Virus record (IMG/VR): IMGVR_UViG_3300027712_001108
Span: 93,924-157,923 of that record
DNA length: 64,000 bases
Direction: 5' to 3' (one strand)
Source: a virus
Made by a program: the position numbers and the translations under genes. Under the pieces are notes generated by a model. It did no database searches and had not been told where the DNA came from. It was given only the letters and a program-made list of their open reading frames with translations. The first letter of the stretch is position 1, and every line of letters begins with the position of its first letter. Positions 48,037 through 56,239 of this stretch are shown piece after piece.

Positions 48037-49670
48037 TGCAGTATTATAATGAAGAAATATACAGATCACTGATAGAGGCTGTACGTCAGCGCCAGTACAA
48101 AGAAGTACCGTTTAAATTACGTAGACTTGGTGAAAATACAGAACCTTTTACACCTAGAAGCGGTATTGATCTGCTTAATAAAAACAAAACTGGCTGCATT
48201 CGTGGTATATTGTACATATATAAAAATCAAGATGATTATGGGTTAACCAACAATGATTTCCAAAATGCAGTAAAAGGTGCACGTAAAATAGGATTGGCCT
48301 GGCCTGAATTGGATATACTTGAAAACAGTATTGGCACTGATACAGTCACCGAAGCTGCAAAACAACTCACCGGTGACGACATAGCCAAAGATATCGAAGA
48401 CATATTCAGCGACACCGATTCAGGTTTTAGTTCTTCTAAACGTATGATATTGCAACGTCTGATATTATCCTATTCCGCATTGTTAGATGCAGTTAAAATA
48501 AAAGACATATCCAGCATAACAGCAGCGTTGACTAGATTAAAGCAACGTATTCTTCGAGACATGCTGTCTAATATGCAGCATGGCGATACCAAGGTGGATA
48601 TGCCCATTTATATTAAAACACTACAGCAGTTTGGTATCAATTGGCCGGAGTTATCTATTATAAACGACAGCACAGATAAAAAACTCAAAGAAACGCTGCG
48701 CATACATCCTCGGGATCCCAGAGATCGTATGCTGGATAGATTAGAAGACATATTCACTGATCCCGGCACAGATGTATTTGACCGAATCACTGAATTGGAT
48801 ATAGCCAGATCCATTTTACAACGTATCAGTCAAGACGATGTTGATGCAATATTGGCAAACTATAAAACCCACATTATAAAAGATACATTGAAACATTTGA
48901 TGCATGGTGCAGTAGATGTTGATGTACCTATCTTTTTAAGAACACTGCAAGGACTGGGTGCAAACTGGCGTGAATTAGACATAATCGAAAAAAGTGTTGG
49001 CGGCAATAGCCCGCAGTTGGATGAAGCACCCCGTACATCCGATGAAATAATTCGTGACGAATTTGACTATAATATATTTTATGGCATTGCAGCATTGCGC
49101 ATTTATAGCCGTCAACTTGCAGAATTTCCCGAATATGAACAGCTAGTGAATACACATAAAGCCAAGCTGATACGCTTGCTGTTGGAGTTGTGCAAAGACA
49201 ACGAGTTCGGTGTGGCCAAATTCAGAGCAGAGGATTTGCAAACTGCGGGTGTAGATTGGCCAGAGTTGGACATCATTATAGACAGCGCCACACATGAACT
49301 TGACAAGTTCTTTGGCATTGACTCAGCAGACCAGCTAGCAGAAGGAATTAGTCATGCTGCCAGATATAACATGAGTGGTGCGCTATCTAGCATAGAAGAC
49401 GACGAACCACGCGAAATGGTATTGTTTTTAAGCAATGCTGCATATGAAGATTCGTTGCCAACTATTGCTAAAAAACTGGCTCCACATAAACAGTTTATTG
49501 TACGAGCATTGCTGGACTTTTTAAGAGATGAAGAAGATGCAGCAGAGTCAGTTGATACTGTTAGGGATTGCCTAACAGTATTGGATAAAATAGGATTCTC
49601 CAGCCCAGAATTGTCTATACTACGAAATAGTTTAAACGTACCAAGCAAAGGTGATCAAAATGGCCAATGA
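48036..49670 (+). CDS. Tandem WPEL-repeat protein (5 units)
   Basis: 544 aa. N-terminus YNEEIYRSLIEAVRQR has an LIE-A site. Five regular units end GLAWPELDILENS, GINWPELSIINDS, GANWRELDIIEKS, GVDWPELDIIIDS and GFSSPELSILRNS. Each begins with a 'hxxxKxxIIRxxL' helix, e.g. LANYKTHIIKDTLKHL. Linkers after the units contain TVTEAAKQL, PQLDEAPRT and QLAEGISHA, candidate protease sites placed regularly between units. This is the clearest view of the repeat and linker architecture. It overlaps the next gene by 11 bases. Confidence 0.75.
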   Translation: MQYYNEEIYRSLIEAVRQRQYKEVPFKLRRLGENTEPFTPRSGIDLLNKNKTGCIRGILYIYKNQDDYGLTNNDFQNAVKGARKIGLAWPELDILENSIGTDTVTEAAKQLTGDDIAKDIEDIFSDTDSGFSSSKRMILQRLILSYSALLDAVKIKDISSITAALTRLKQRILRDMLSNMQHGDTKVDMPIYIKTLQQFGINWPELSIINDSTDKKLKETLRIHPRDPRDRMLDRLEDIFTDPGTDVFDRITELDIARSILQRISQDDVDAILANYKTHIIKDTLKHLMHGAVDVDVPIFLRTLQGLGANWRELDIIEKSVGGNSPQLDEAPRTSDEIIRDEFDYNIFYGIAALRIYSRQLAEFPEYEQLVNTHKAKLIRLLLELCKDNEFGVAKFRAEDLQTAGVDWPELDIIIDSATHELDKFFGIDSADQLAEGISHAARYNMSGALSSIEDDEPREMVLFLSNAAYEDSLPTIAKKLAPHKQFIVRALLDFLRDEEDAAESVDTVRDCLTVLDKIGFSSPELSILRNSLNVPSKGDQNGQ

Positions 49671-50844
49671 TGCAGATCAATTAATTGCCAGCCGAGTTGC
49701 AGGCATAATGATGAATGAACCACTGGCACTAAGAGCATTGATTCACCGACTAGAAACACCACCCTATGAATGGCCAGCAGACGATATATTAGCAGTGGTA
49801 CAAGATCACAAGACTGCTATTTTAAAATACATAGATAGAAAATTCAGGGTAGGTAATATATCATTGCCCATCAATGACATTAAAAAACTAATACACATTG
49901 ATGCGCCATGGCCAGAATTAAAAGACATGGTCATCAAATACAAATTTTCTATTGTAAAAAAACTGTTAGAGATGCTGCGAGCCGGCGATCATAGAACAGC
50001 TACAGATCCAATTAACACACTAACGTCGTTAAACATGCGCTGGCCGGAACTTGTTGTTATGCAAAAGAGTATAGATGAAAGAAATAAACAGCTACGCGAA
50101 TCATACACATTAGATGACCACGAAATGGCACAATACAAAGCTGATTTATTGTCTGACATCCACGGCAAGCATTATATTGCAGTATTAGATGCTGTACCCG
50201 ATATTACACAGTATACAAATTTAGGCAATGTAGATCGTATAACTCGCACATTGGAAGAACATAAACACGGTATAATGCGTGCATTGTTAGAAATGATAAA
50301 ATTGGGCAGCAGTAACGAATTGTCATTGTATGGCCCTACTCTTTTAAATGGATTTGCGAAACTGGGAATTGACTGGCCTGACCTTGACGTAATACGAACA
50401 TCAATTGCCAAGACTCCGCTGAAAGAGTTGAGTGAAAATCGCGACCATGCCAAATGGATAGCAGATGAATATAAAGACAGCATAATAATAGGTGTTTTGC
50501 GAAACGACATGGATTTGCTATTGCAATCACTGGCAGAATTCGGATGGACAGATTCTCAAGATAGAGGCGATGTCACAGATTTAACTACGCTTATGACGAA
50601 TCACAAGCAGAGAATAATGAAAGGCATACGCGAGTACATGCTGGAGTTGGACTCGGACGGCATATGCTACATTATGCCTCAAATATTAGATGGATTAGAT
50701 AATGCTGGTATAAAGTGGCCGGATTTACAAGTACTTGGCCAGAGCGTTGACCTTATACAACAAGAAAAAGACGAAGACAATGTAGAGTTGAATGAACGCC
50801 GAAAGTCTGTAAATAACATAACGTACAGGAATCCCAGGGCATGA
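49660..50844 (+). CDS. Tandem WPEL-repeat protein (4 units)
   Basis: 394 aa from ATG 49660, preceded by AAAGGTGATCAAA; an in-frame start at 49651 adds three residues. Units end DAPWPELKDMVI, NMRWPELVVMQKS, GIDWPDLDVIRTS and GIKWPDLQVLGQS. Linkers: QLRESYTLD, PLKELSENRD and VELNERRKS. The first two units run together without a linker, like a two-unit block. The stop overlaps the next gene (ATGA). Confidence 0.73.
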   Translation: MANDADQLIASRVAGIMMNEPLALRALIHRLETPPYEWPADDILAVVQDHKTAILKYIDRKFRVGNISLPINDIKKLIHIDAPWPELKDMVIKYKFSIVKKLLEMLRAGDHRTATDPINTLTSLNMRWPELVVMQKSIDERNKQLRESYTLDDHEMAQYKADLLSDIHGKHYIAVLDAVPDITQYTNLGNVDRITRTLEEHKHGIMRALLEMIKLGSSNELSLYGPTLLNGFAKLGIDWPDLDVIRTSIAKTPLKELSENRDHAKWIADEYKDSIIIGVLRNDMDLLLQSLAEFGWTDSQDRGDVTDLTTLMTNHKQRIMKGIREYMLELDSDGICYIMPQILDGLDNAGIKWPDLQVLGQSVDLIQQEKDEDNVELNERRKSVNNITYRNPRA

Positions 50845-52490
50845 TACCACGTGAAATCAGATACACTCTGACAATGTTCTACGAGGACATTGAGCAGGGT
50901 AGTTATATCGACGCTGTGGAGTGTCTAAATGAATTGTACCACTATAAGGTATATGAAACTGCTGAACGCAATAGAATCAATGCAGCATTGGTAGCCCATA
51001 AAAATGGTATCGTGAAACGACTGCTGCGCTATATGCGACGTTATCCATCAGATGAAGTTGCACACTTTATACCCAATACCATTGATGCATTGCGAGCATT
51101 TGATATTGATTGGCCTGATTTAAACGTTATTGCACGGTCTGTACCTAAAACGAAACCAGTGGCAGAAGCACTGGCATCGCCGCTGGGTAATATTGTATTT
51201 GGCATGCAAAATGCACTGCGACAGGGCAACGACCGTGTGGTAGCACACCGCGTAATTGATCTATGGCGTGGTAGTACATTGGAAAAACAGCGTGCAAGCG
51301 ACATGCTAGCAGATGTTGATAATTTGGTATTGAGTTATATAGAACGTCAGCTTGGATCTGATGATATGTTTGCAGTACAAGATGGATTAAATCTTGTACA
51401 AGTATTACCGCCGTCAGAAGACTGGGCAGATATAACAACGCTTCTCAACAAATACAAAAAAAACATAATAAAGTATTTGTTAAAATGCATGCAACATGGA
51501 GAATTTGATATCGTAGAATATCGCGTACCCATGTTACATGAATGGGGTATACACTGGCCCGACTTGGAAGTTTTAAAAATCAGTGCAGATGAAATGGAAC
51601 AGAACGACAGCAATGATTCCCAGCTGGATGAAGCAGATAGCCGCGCTGACTTTTCAACTGTGCATAGAAACAGATCAGACGCAGACGGCGGTCATAGATT
51701 TCTATTAAATGCAGATGAGTATGTGGAACATATCAGAGCTCTATTGCAAAATGGATATAAAAATAATGAAGCGGTGTCAGAGTTGTCCACTGTTGGCCGT
51801 AGACGCCGGGGCGCCATCAAAGACTGGCCTGAATTAGCTGCGGTAATCAACGAATATAAAAAACCATTATTAGATATTATATTGTTGCATTTTAATAAAG
51901 AACATTTCAGTCATCGACTTTTGGATTTTGCAGGTGCATTATACGCTATCGGGGTCCATTGGCCTGAAATTAAACCCATGATAGAAAAAAACAAATATAA
52001 GATCATGCAGATATTGCGTGGACTAATCGAAGACGAATCTGACATAGAGTTTATAGAATCTCAAATACATGCATTAAAAAGTTACGGTATTAAATGGCCT
52101 GATTTAGACATCATCGCCAAAAGTATTGCGCCCGATGATTTAGCAGAGGACGAAGATCAAGCAGCCGCGGTGCCAGACAATTCTATACGTTCAATGATAA
52201 TGGATATGCTAGAACGCGATGGGCTGGGTATTGCATTATATCATATAGAAGAATGGAATCTTGATGTTGAAAAGTTTCCAGAATTAGTAGACTTTCTTAA
52301 CAAGCGCAAACATCAATATATGAAAATCTTGATAAATGATCTAAAAGATGGACGCGACTGGAAGTATGGCGCAGTTGAACAATATCTAAGACGTCTAGAA
52401 AAGTCAAAAATAAATTGGCCCGAATTATCAATCATACGCGACAGCTTAAATACAGTACAACAGCAGGAAGACGATACCAATGACAATTGA
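50841..52490 (+). CDS. Tandem WPEL-repeat protein (about 6 units)
   Basis: 549 aa. Units end DIDWPDLNVIARS, GIHWPDLEVLKIS, IKDWPELAAVINE, GVHWPEIKPMIEK, GIKWPDLDIIAKS and KINWPELSIIRDS. Linkers include KPVAEALASPL, SQLDEADSRAD and DDLAEDEDQAA. The basic patch GRRRRGAIKDW lies in the third unit. The start ATG shares bases with the previous stop (ATGA). As with its neighbours no enzyme motif is visible, so a binding or scaffolding role is more likely than catalysis. Confidence 0.73.
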   Translation: MIPREIRYTLTMFYEDIEQGSYIDAVECLNELYHYKVYETAERNRINAALVAHKNGIVKRLLRYMRRYPSDEVAHFIPNTIDALRAFDIDWPDLNVIARSVPKTKPVAEALASPLGNIVFGMQNALRQGNDRVVAHRVIDLWRGSTLEKQRASDMLADVDNLVLSYIERQLGSDDMFAVQDGLNLVQVLPPSEDWADITTLLNKYKKNIIKYLLKCMQHGEFDIVEYRVPMLHEWGIHWPDLEVLKISADEMEQNDSNDSQLDEADSRADFSTVHRNRSDADGGHRFLLNADEYVEHIRALLQNGYKNNEAVSELSTVGRRRRGAIKDWPELAAVINEYKKPLLDIILLHFNKEHFSHRLLDFAGALYAIGVHWPEIKPMIEKNKYKIMQILRGLIEDESDIEFIESQIHALKSYGIKWPDLDIIAKSIAPDDLAEDEDQAAAVPDNSIRSMIMDMLERDGLGIALYHIEEWNLDVEKFPELVDFLNKRKHQYMKILINDLKDGRDWKYGAVEQYLRRLEKSKINWPELSIIRDSLNTVQQQEDDTNDN

Positions 52491-53721
52491 CCATTTGGAT
52501 TTATTAGAAGACCTTGGCAATCTTGCACAGCTCAATGCAGGTCCGCTGATAAATGTGCTTAAACAATATCCCGGACCTAGTGGTATTGGTCACGTCGAGA
52601 AGGCATTTCACCGAGAATGGGATATGGCAATTGGCAGTAACAGTCCTATACTTGATATCGGCAATCTCAAAGATGGTATAAAGACGCTTCGCAAAGCATT
52701 TAAAACACACGAAGCTGCTGCGGCATTTGTAGTATACATTGGCGGCAAAGCTGCTATGTTTGGCACAACAGACAGTTATACACTTGCTGGCGGTTCACGC
52801 GAAGGCAGATTAGCATATGATTTAAGACCCTGGGAAGCTGCTGTAAAAGCTGCACATGAACGAGAACATGGAACCAAGCCGTCTTGGTCAAGACCCAGTA
52901 CGCCCGCTCTCAGTACTGCTAAAGATGTAGAGTCGCGCAATTACAGTCATCCTGAAGACAAGTGGAATAACCCAGTAATGGTTACCAGACACTATGCAGG
53001 CGACATGGTCAGTACCGGTACGCTGTCTGGATTGTTTACTATTATGCAGAATATTGCTAAAGACACCGGAGAGCCTCTCACAGGCAAGCTGGTACTGCGC
53101 GATATGAAAGCCAGAGAAACTAGACGTGCAAGGCAGTTAACTAGACAAGAAATTAATGCTGGGGTGAAAGATCTCAAAACTAGATTGGCGATTTATAAGA
53201 ACAGCAAAAAGCCCAGTGTCGATACTGTTGAAGATTTCATTGCAATGAGTCTTAATAAGCCAGGTAGTATTGTACAGTTTGCAGGACGCCCATATCGACT
53301 AACTGCTAGCACCTACGACAAAATTGATCCGTTGAGTTTGTTAAAAGGCAAATCATTTACCACCAGGTATGCAACCAACGAACCTGGTGGGTATAATAGT
53401 ATGGAGTTGACATACAGGTTTGATGCAGATACTAACCAACTGTTACCTATATCAGCAACGTGGAGCGATAACACTGATCCTAATAAACCACGTAGTCAAA
53501 CAGCAGTGCTGGATCCCAAGGGTTATCTACAAAACGCATTGGGTATTAAAAAGCTAGAAAAGCCATATGTTATACCTAAACTATTGGAAAAAATAAAAAA
53601 CCAGCAATTCAAAGATGCATTACTGTATGCAACTGCATTGGAAAAATTAGGAATAGAATGGCCTGAAATCTCGCTTATCAAAGACAGTGCGCAACACGAA
53701 GTTGATTTAAAAAATAAATGA
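52480..53721 (+). CDS. Phage-domain protein with C-terminal WPEL module
   Basis: 413 aa. N-terminus MTIDHLDLLEDLGNL has LLE-D. The first third has FKTHEAAAAFVVYIGGKAAM followed by FGTTDSYTLAGGSREG and YDLRPW, a domain that recurs in T4-like phage genomes without known function. A lysine/arginine-rich middle (MKARETRRARQLTRQEIN) precedes a beta region, and the end is a WPEL unit (KLGIEWPEISLIKDSA). It overlaps both neighbours, so is translated as part of the WPEL operon. Confidence 0.7.
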   Translation: MTIDHLDLLEDLGNLAQLNAGPLINVLKQYPGPSGIGHVEKAFHREWDMAIGSNSPILDIGNLKDGIKTLRKAFKTHEAAAAFVVYIGGKAAMFGTTDSYTLAGGSREGRLAYDLRPWEAAVKAAHEREHGTKPSWSRPSTPALSTAKDVESRNYSHPEDKWNNPVMVTRHYAGDMVSTGTLSGLFTIMQNIAKDTGEPLTGKLVLRDMKARETRRARQLTRQEINAGVKDLKTRLAIYKNSKKPSVDTVEDFIAMSLNKPGSIVQFAGRPYRLTASTYDKIDPLSLLKGKSFTTRYATNEPGGYNSMELTYRFDADTNQLLPISATWSDNTDPNKPRSQTAVLDPKGYLQNALGIKKLEKPYVIPKLLEKIKNQQFKDALLYATALEKLGIEWPEISLIKDSAQHEVDLKNK

Positions 53722-54131
53722 AATCCAGTGAATTCATAAACAAATCTATCAGGGATATTACAACAGACGTTGTGGCTATGTCGGTGAGCATTGGTAACTC
53801 TGTAACGGAATCTGATATAAGTCCTGAACTGTTATCACGTATGAGCAAGGCAGTTAAAAGCAAATTCTCAAAAGGCGATTATGCAGACGCACTTCGCTAC
53901 ATGGGCGATTACGGATTAACATATGCAGCAGCACCAAGTGAATTACAAGACCTTATCAACAGTAGACGAATGCAGATCATCAAAGATCTACTTGATATTG
54001 CAAGACATAATCCAGATGCATGGCGTGTATATAGATTGATGTCCTATGTAAAACTAGTAGAACTAGGTTGGCCTGAAATTGACACACTGTTCAACAGTGC
54101 CAAAGCTGCAAAAGAAGACGAGCGCATTTAA
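53718..54131 (+). CDS. Small leader-like protein with WPEL module
   Basis: 137 aa, ATGA overlap with the previous gene. N-terminus MKSSEFINKSIRDI resembles MRSSQFITDA of the gene at 34323 and T4 MKTYQEFIAE. A single repeat occupies the C-terminal half: INSRRMQIIKDLLDIARHNP ... VELGWPEIDTLFNSA. It is the last gene of the WPEL run. Confidence 0.7.
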   Translation: MKSSEFINKSIRDITTDVVAMSVSIGNSVTESDISPELLSRMSKAVKSKFSKGDYADALRYMGDYGLTYAAAPSELQDLINSRRMQIIKDLLDIARHNPDAWRVYRLMSYVKLVELGWPEIDTLFNSAKAAKEDERI

Positions 54132-54138
54132 ATACAAT

Positions 54139-54717
54139 ATGTTTACAGAATCCGCACCCCTTACAGCAGATGGTAGTTTTGCTAAAAGCCTAAGCTACAG
54201 CAAGCTATGGATGTGTCTTGAACTAAAACGCCTAATGAGCGAATTAAACATCAAGCAATTCAATGTGGTATATAGTCTTGGTAGTTGGTACGGTAACATG
54301 GGTATATTCATGTTGTTTACGCATGTGCCATTCAAAGTACTAGTAGATGTTGATACAGATCCGGAACCATTAAAAGCCAGTCATATCATACTTAAACAGC
54401 TAGCACCCGACCGAAAAATAATAAGCATGTGCAAAGATGCCAACAAGCTGCAATACATAGTTGGTCAACCCAGTTTGGTAATCAATAACAGCACAAACAA
54501 CATGGCAAACCGCGGATGGCTAGAGCATGTGCCAGCTGGCACAGTTGTTGCAATTCAAGGTCGCAGTGACGAACCAGATAACAATTACAACACCTGCAAA
54601 ACCATAGACGATTTTGATAAACAATATCCATTACGAGATGTACAATTTTTAGGGCAAATGTCATTGAAAGATCCCGGTGACAAATACCAACGTTGGATGA
54701 AGATAGGTATAAAATGA
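54139..54717 (+). CDS. Rossmann-like, methyltransferase-type protein
   Basis: 192 aa from ATG 54139; upstream codons belong to the previous gene. NVVYSLGSWYGNMGIFML is a glycine-containing loop like SAM motif I, FKVLVDVDTDP gives the acidic residue, and LVINNSTNNM lies where motif IV would be (N replacing the usual D/NPPF). It could be an RNA or small-molecule methyltransferase, or an inactive relative. No leader peptide is apparent (MFTESAPLT contains FTE-S). It is translationally coupled to the next gene (ATGA). Confidence 0.5.
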   Translation: MFTESAPLTADGSFAKSLSYSKLWMCLELKRLMSELNIKQFNVVYSLGSWYGNMGIFMLFTHVPFKVLVDVDTDPEPLKASHIILKQLAPDRKIISMCKDANKLQYIVGQPSLVINNSTNNMANRGWLEHVPAGTVVAIQGRSDEPDNNYNTCKTIDDFDKQYPLRDVQFLGQMSLKDPGDKYQRWMKIGIK

Positions 54718-55760
54718 CAACAGTACTGGGCGCAGGTCAACGTTACGATAGAATAATCGGTGTAGGTGGCATCACTGCTAGCACAGACGGATATCTATGG
54801 AGTAGCGAATCAGAGATAACAGAACCATTTCCGCCACGTATGCGTGCGCAGGGCATAGCAGTCAACGGCAGCAGCAATGTCTGGGTAGCTATAAGCGACA
54901 ATGGCTATGCAGCGACGAGCTATGACTTGTCTACATGGGCAAATGTGCGACTGTTAGACTCTAACTTTTCTGCGCAGGGTATTAGTTGGAGTGTGAATGG
55001 CAGCGGTGCAAGACCCATATTCTGTGTTGCTGGCACACGCAAATACAATGATGACAATGTGTTGCCAGGTGAATACGAAAACAATACACAGATTGCCGAA
55101 ATACTGATAAACGAAACAGGCAGCATTTATACATGGGATCAAGCGTTTACCCATCCTGAAAACAACAGTTATTTCTTCAACGTAAAATACTTCACTGACA
55201 TATTGGTTAACGGTATATCTGTATCTGTTTGGGTAGCAGTGGGATCTGTAAATGGTCAGCCTGACATATGGTATAGTGAAAACATCAACTGGATAGGCGG
55301 CGGTTCTGTACCTGATACTGCCACTTGGCAACAAGTTAGTATACCCACTGCATTTGCAGATAGACCGCTATACGATGTAGCGGAATATCAAGGCACTCTG
55401 TATTTCAGCGGCCGCGGTGTTATTATCAACACAACTGATCTGGGTAGTCCTGTTTGGGGTACTAGCGATTTCTTTACCACTGCACGTTCATTGCCAGATT
55501 ATCGCAATATAGCTGTAAATCCAGATGGCCATCTTGTTGCAGTAAGCAGCGGCGATATACGCTACAGCTTGGACAGAGTTGGTTGGACCAGCTATGACCA
55601 ATTAGGTTACTTTTTCCAAAGCGTAATTTGGTTTCAAGACCATTGGATAGTGGGTGCATACAGTAATCTGACACAGTATACATATTTTACCAGTGCCAAT
55701 ACCACTGACTGGGTACCTCGTAATAATCTTGTACAAATATACGGTATGTGCGCTTATTGA
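54714..55760 (+). CDS. Beta-propeller-like protein
   Basis: 348 aa from ATG 54714 (ATGA overlap). Repeated blades of about 45 residues carry S/N-x-D-G-x-x-W-type turns (STDGYLWSSES, SDNGYAATSYDLSTW, NPDGHLVAVSSGDIRYS, DRVGWTSYDQLG), typical of sialidase/BNR-type propellers. No signal peptide. Such folds in phages often serve in tail or host-recognition proteins, though this gene is coupled to a methyltransferase-like gene and lies in the virion-protein block. Exact role unknown. Confidence 0.6.
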   Translation: MTTVLGAGQRYDRIIGVGGITASTDGYLWSSESEITEPFPPRMRAQGIAVNGSSNVWVAISDNGYAATSYDLSTWANVRLLDSNFSAQGISWSVNGSGARPIFCVAGTRKYNDDNVLPGEYENNTQIAEILINETGSIYTWDQAFTHPENNSYFFNVKYFTDILVNGISVSVWVAVGSVNGQPDIWYSENINWIGGGSVPDTATWQQVSIPTAFADRPLYDVAEYQGTLYFSGRGVIINTTDLGSPVWGTSDFFTTARSLPDYRNIAVNPDGHLVAVSSGDIRYSLDRVGWTSYDQLGYFFQSVIWFQDHWIVGAYSNLTQYTYFTSANTTDWVPRNNLVQIYGMCAY

Positions 55761-55816
55761 CAGAACACTGAGTCTGCGGCAAACTATGTTATCGCAAATA
55801 TACATAGGAGCATTAC

Positions 55817-56092
55817 ATGAGCATTGGAACGCTAAGCGAAGCAGATCGTCTTAAAATCAAAGAACTTATTGATCAAGGTGTCAGTGTTACTCGTGACATA
55901 GAAACTCTGAAAGAAGGTCTCAAAGAGACTGTTGCTGCTATTGCAGCTGAACTTGAAATTAAAAAGCCTGTTCTTAACAAAGCTATCCGTGTAGCATATA
56001 AGATGGCAGAGAACCGCGATGAATTGGCGGAAGGTCGCGAGATATTTGACGAAATCGAAGAACTGCTGGAAATTGCCAAAAAGCGCAAGTAA
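55817..56092 (+). CDS. DsbA-like double-stranded DNA-binding protein (T4 late transcription)
   Basis: 91 aa, TAGGAGCATTAC before the ATG. Two helices dominate: SEADRLKIKELIDQGVSVTR, DIETLKEGLKETVAAIAAEL. The pattern 'LIDxGxSVxxDIExLKxxLKxTVxxxAxELxIKK' matches T4 DsbA, a small protein that binds DNA near late promoters. This fits the NATAAATA boxes in the window. It also resembles coiled-coil phage proteins of other kinds, so function is fairly but not fully certain. Confidence 0.72.
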   Translation: MSIGTLSEADRLKIKELIDQGVSVTRDIETLKEGLKETVAAIAAELEIKKPVLNKAIRVAYKMAENRDELAEGREIFDEIEELLEIAKKRK

Positions 56093-56113
56093 TACTGGCA
56101 TTGTTGCAGTGTA

Positions 56114-56154
56114 TATAACGCTGTCGGATGATATATTCGGCAGCGTTATATTTT
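56114..56154 (+). terminator. Rho-independent terminator
   Basis: 10-bp perfect stem TATAACGCTG/CAGCGTTATA, followed by TTTT; it ends the upstream late block. Confidence 0.8.
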
Positions 56155-56165
56155 GGCGCAATAGG

Positions 56166-56194
56166 TTGGATAATAGAGTAGCTGCTGGTACAAT
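56166..56194 (+). promoter_or_regulatory. DNA polymerase promoter
   Basis: TTGGAT (56166-56171), 17-nt spacer ending TGG, TACAAT (56189-56194), 46 nt before the polymerase start. Confidence 0.6.
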
Positions 56195-56239
56195 AGTAAT
56201 AAGGTAAGGTTAACCGGCCACAAGCGGTAAGGAGAATAA

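Larger units (their letters stand above)
34974..54069 (+). repeat. WPEL coding repeat family, about 27 copies in ten genes
   Basis: Consensus unit, about 55 aa: (H/Y)KxxIxKxLLxxhKxG, a variable helix, then LxxLGIxWPELxIIxxS. Trp codons of recognisable copies start at 34974, 39564, 39696, 40521, 45579, 46144, 46489, 46621, 46969, 47116, 47476, 47989, 48300, 48642, 48966, 49257, 49909, 50041, 50374, 50716, 51111, 51555, 51825, 51960, 52095, 52416, 53659 and 54069, plus a Trp-less copy near 49599. Spacing in the tandem genes is irregular (often 200-500 nt) because of linkers. Confidence 0.8.
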
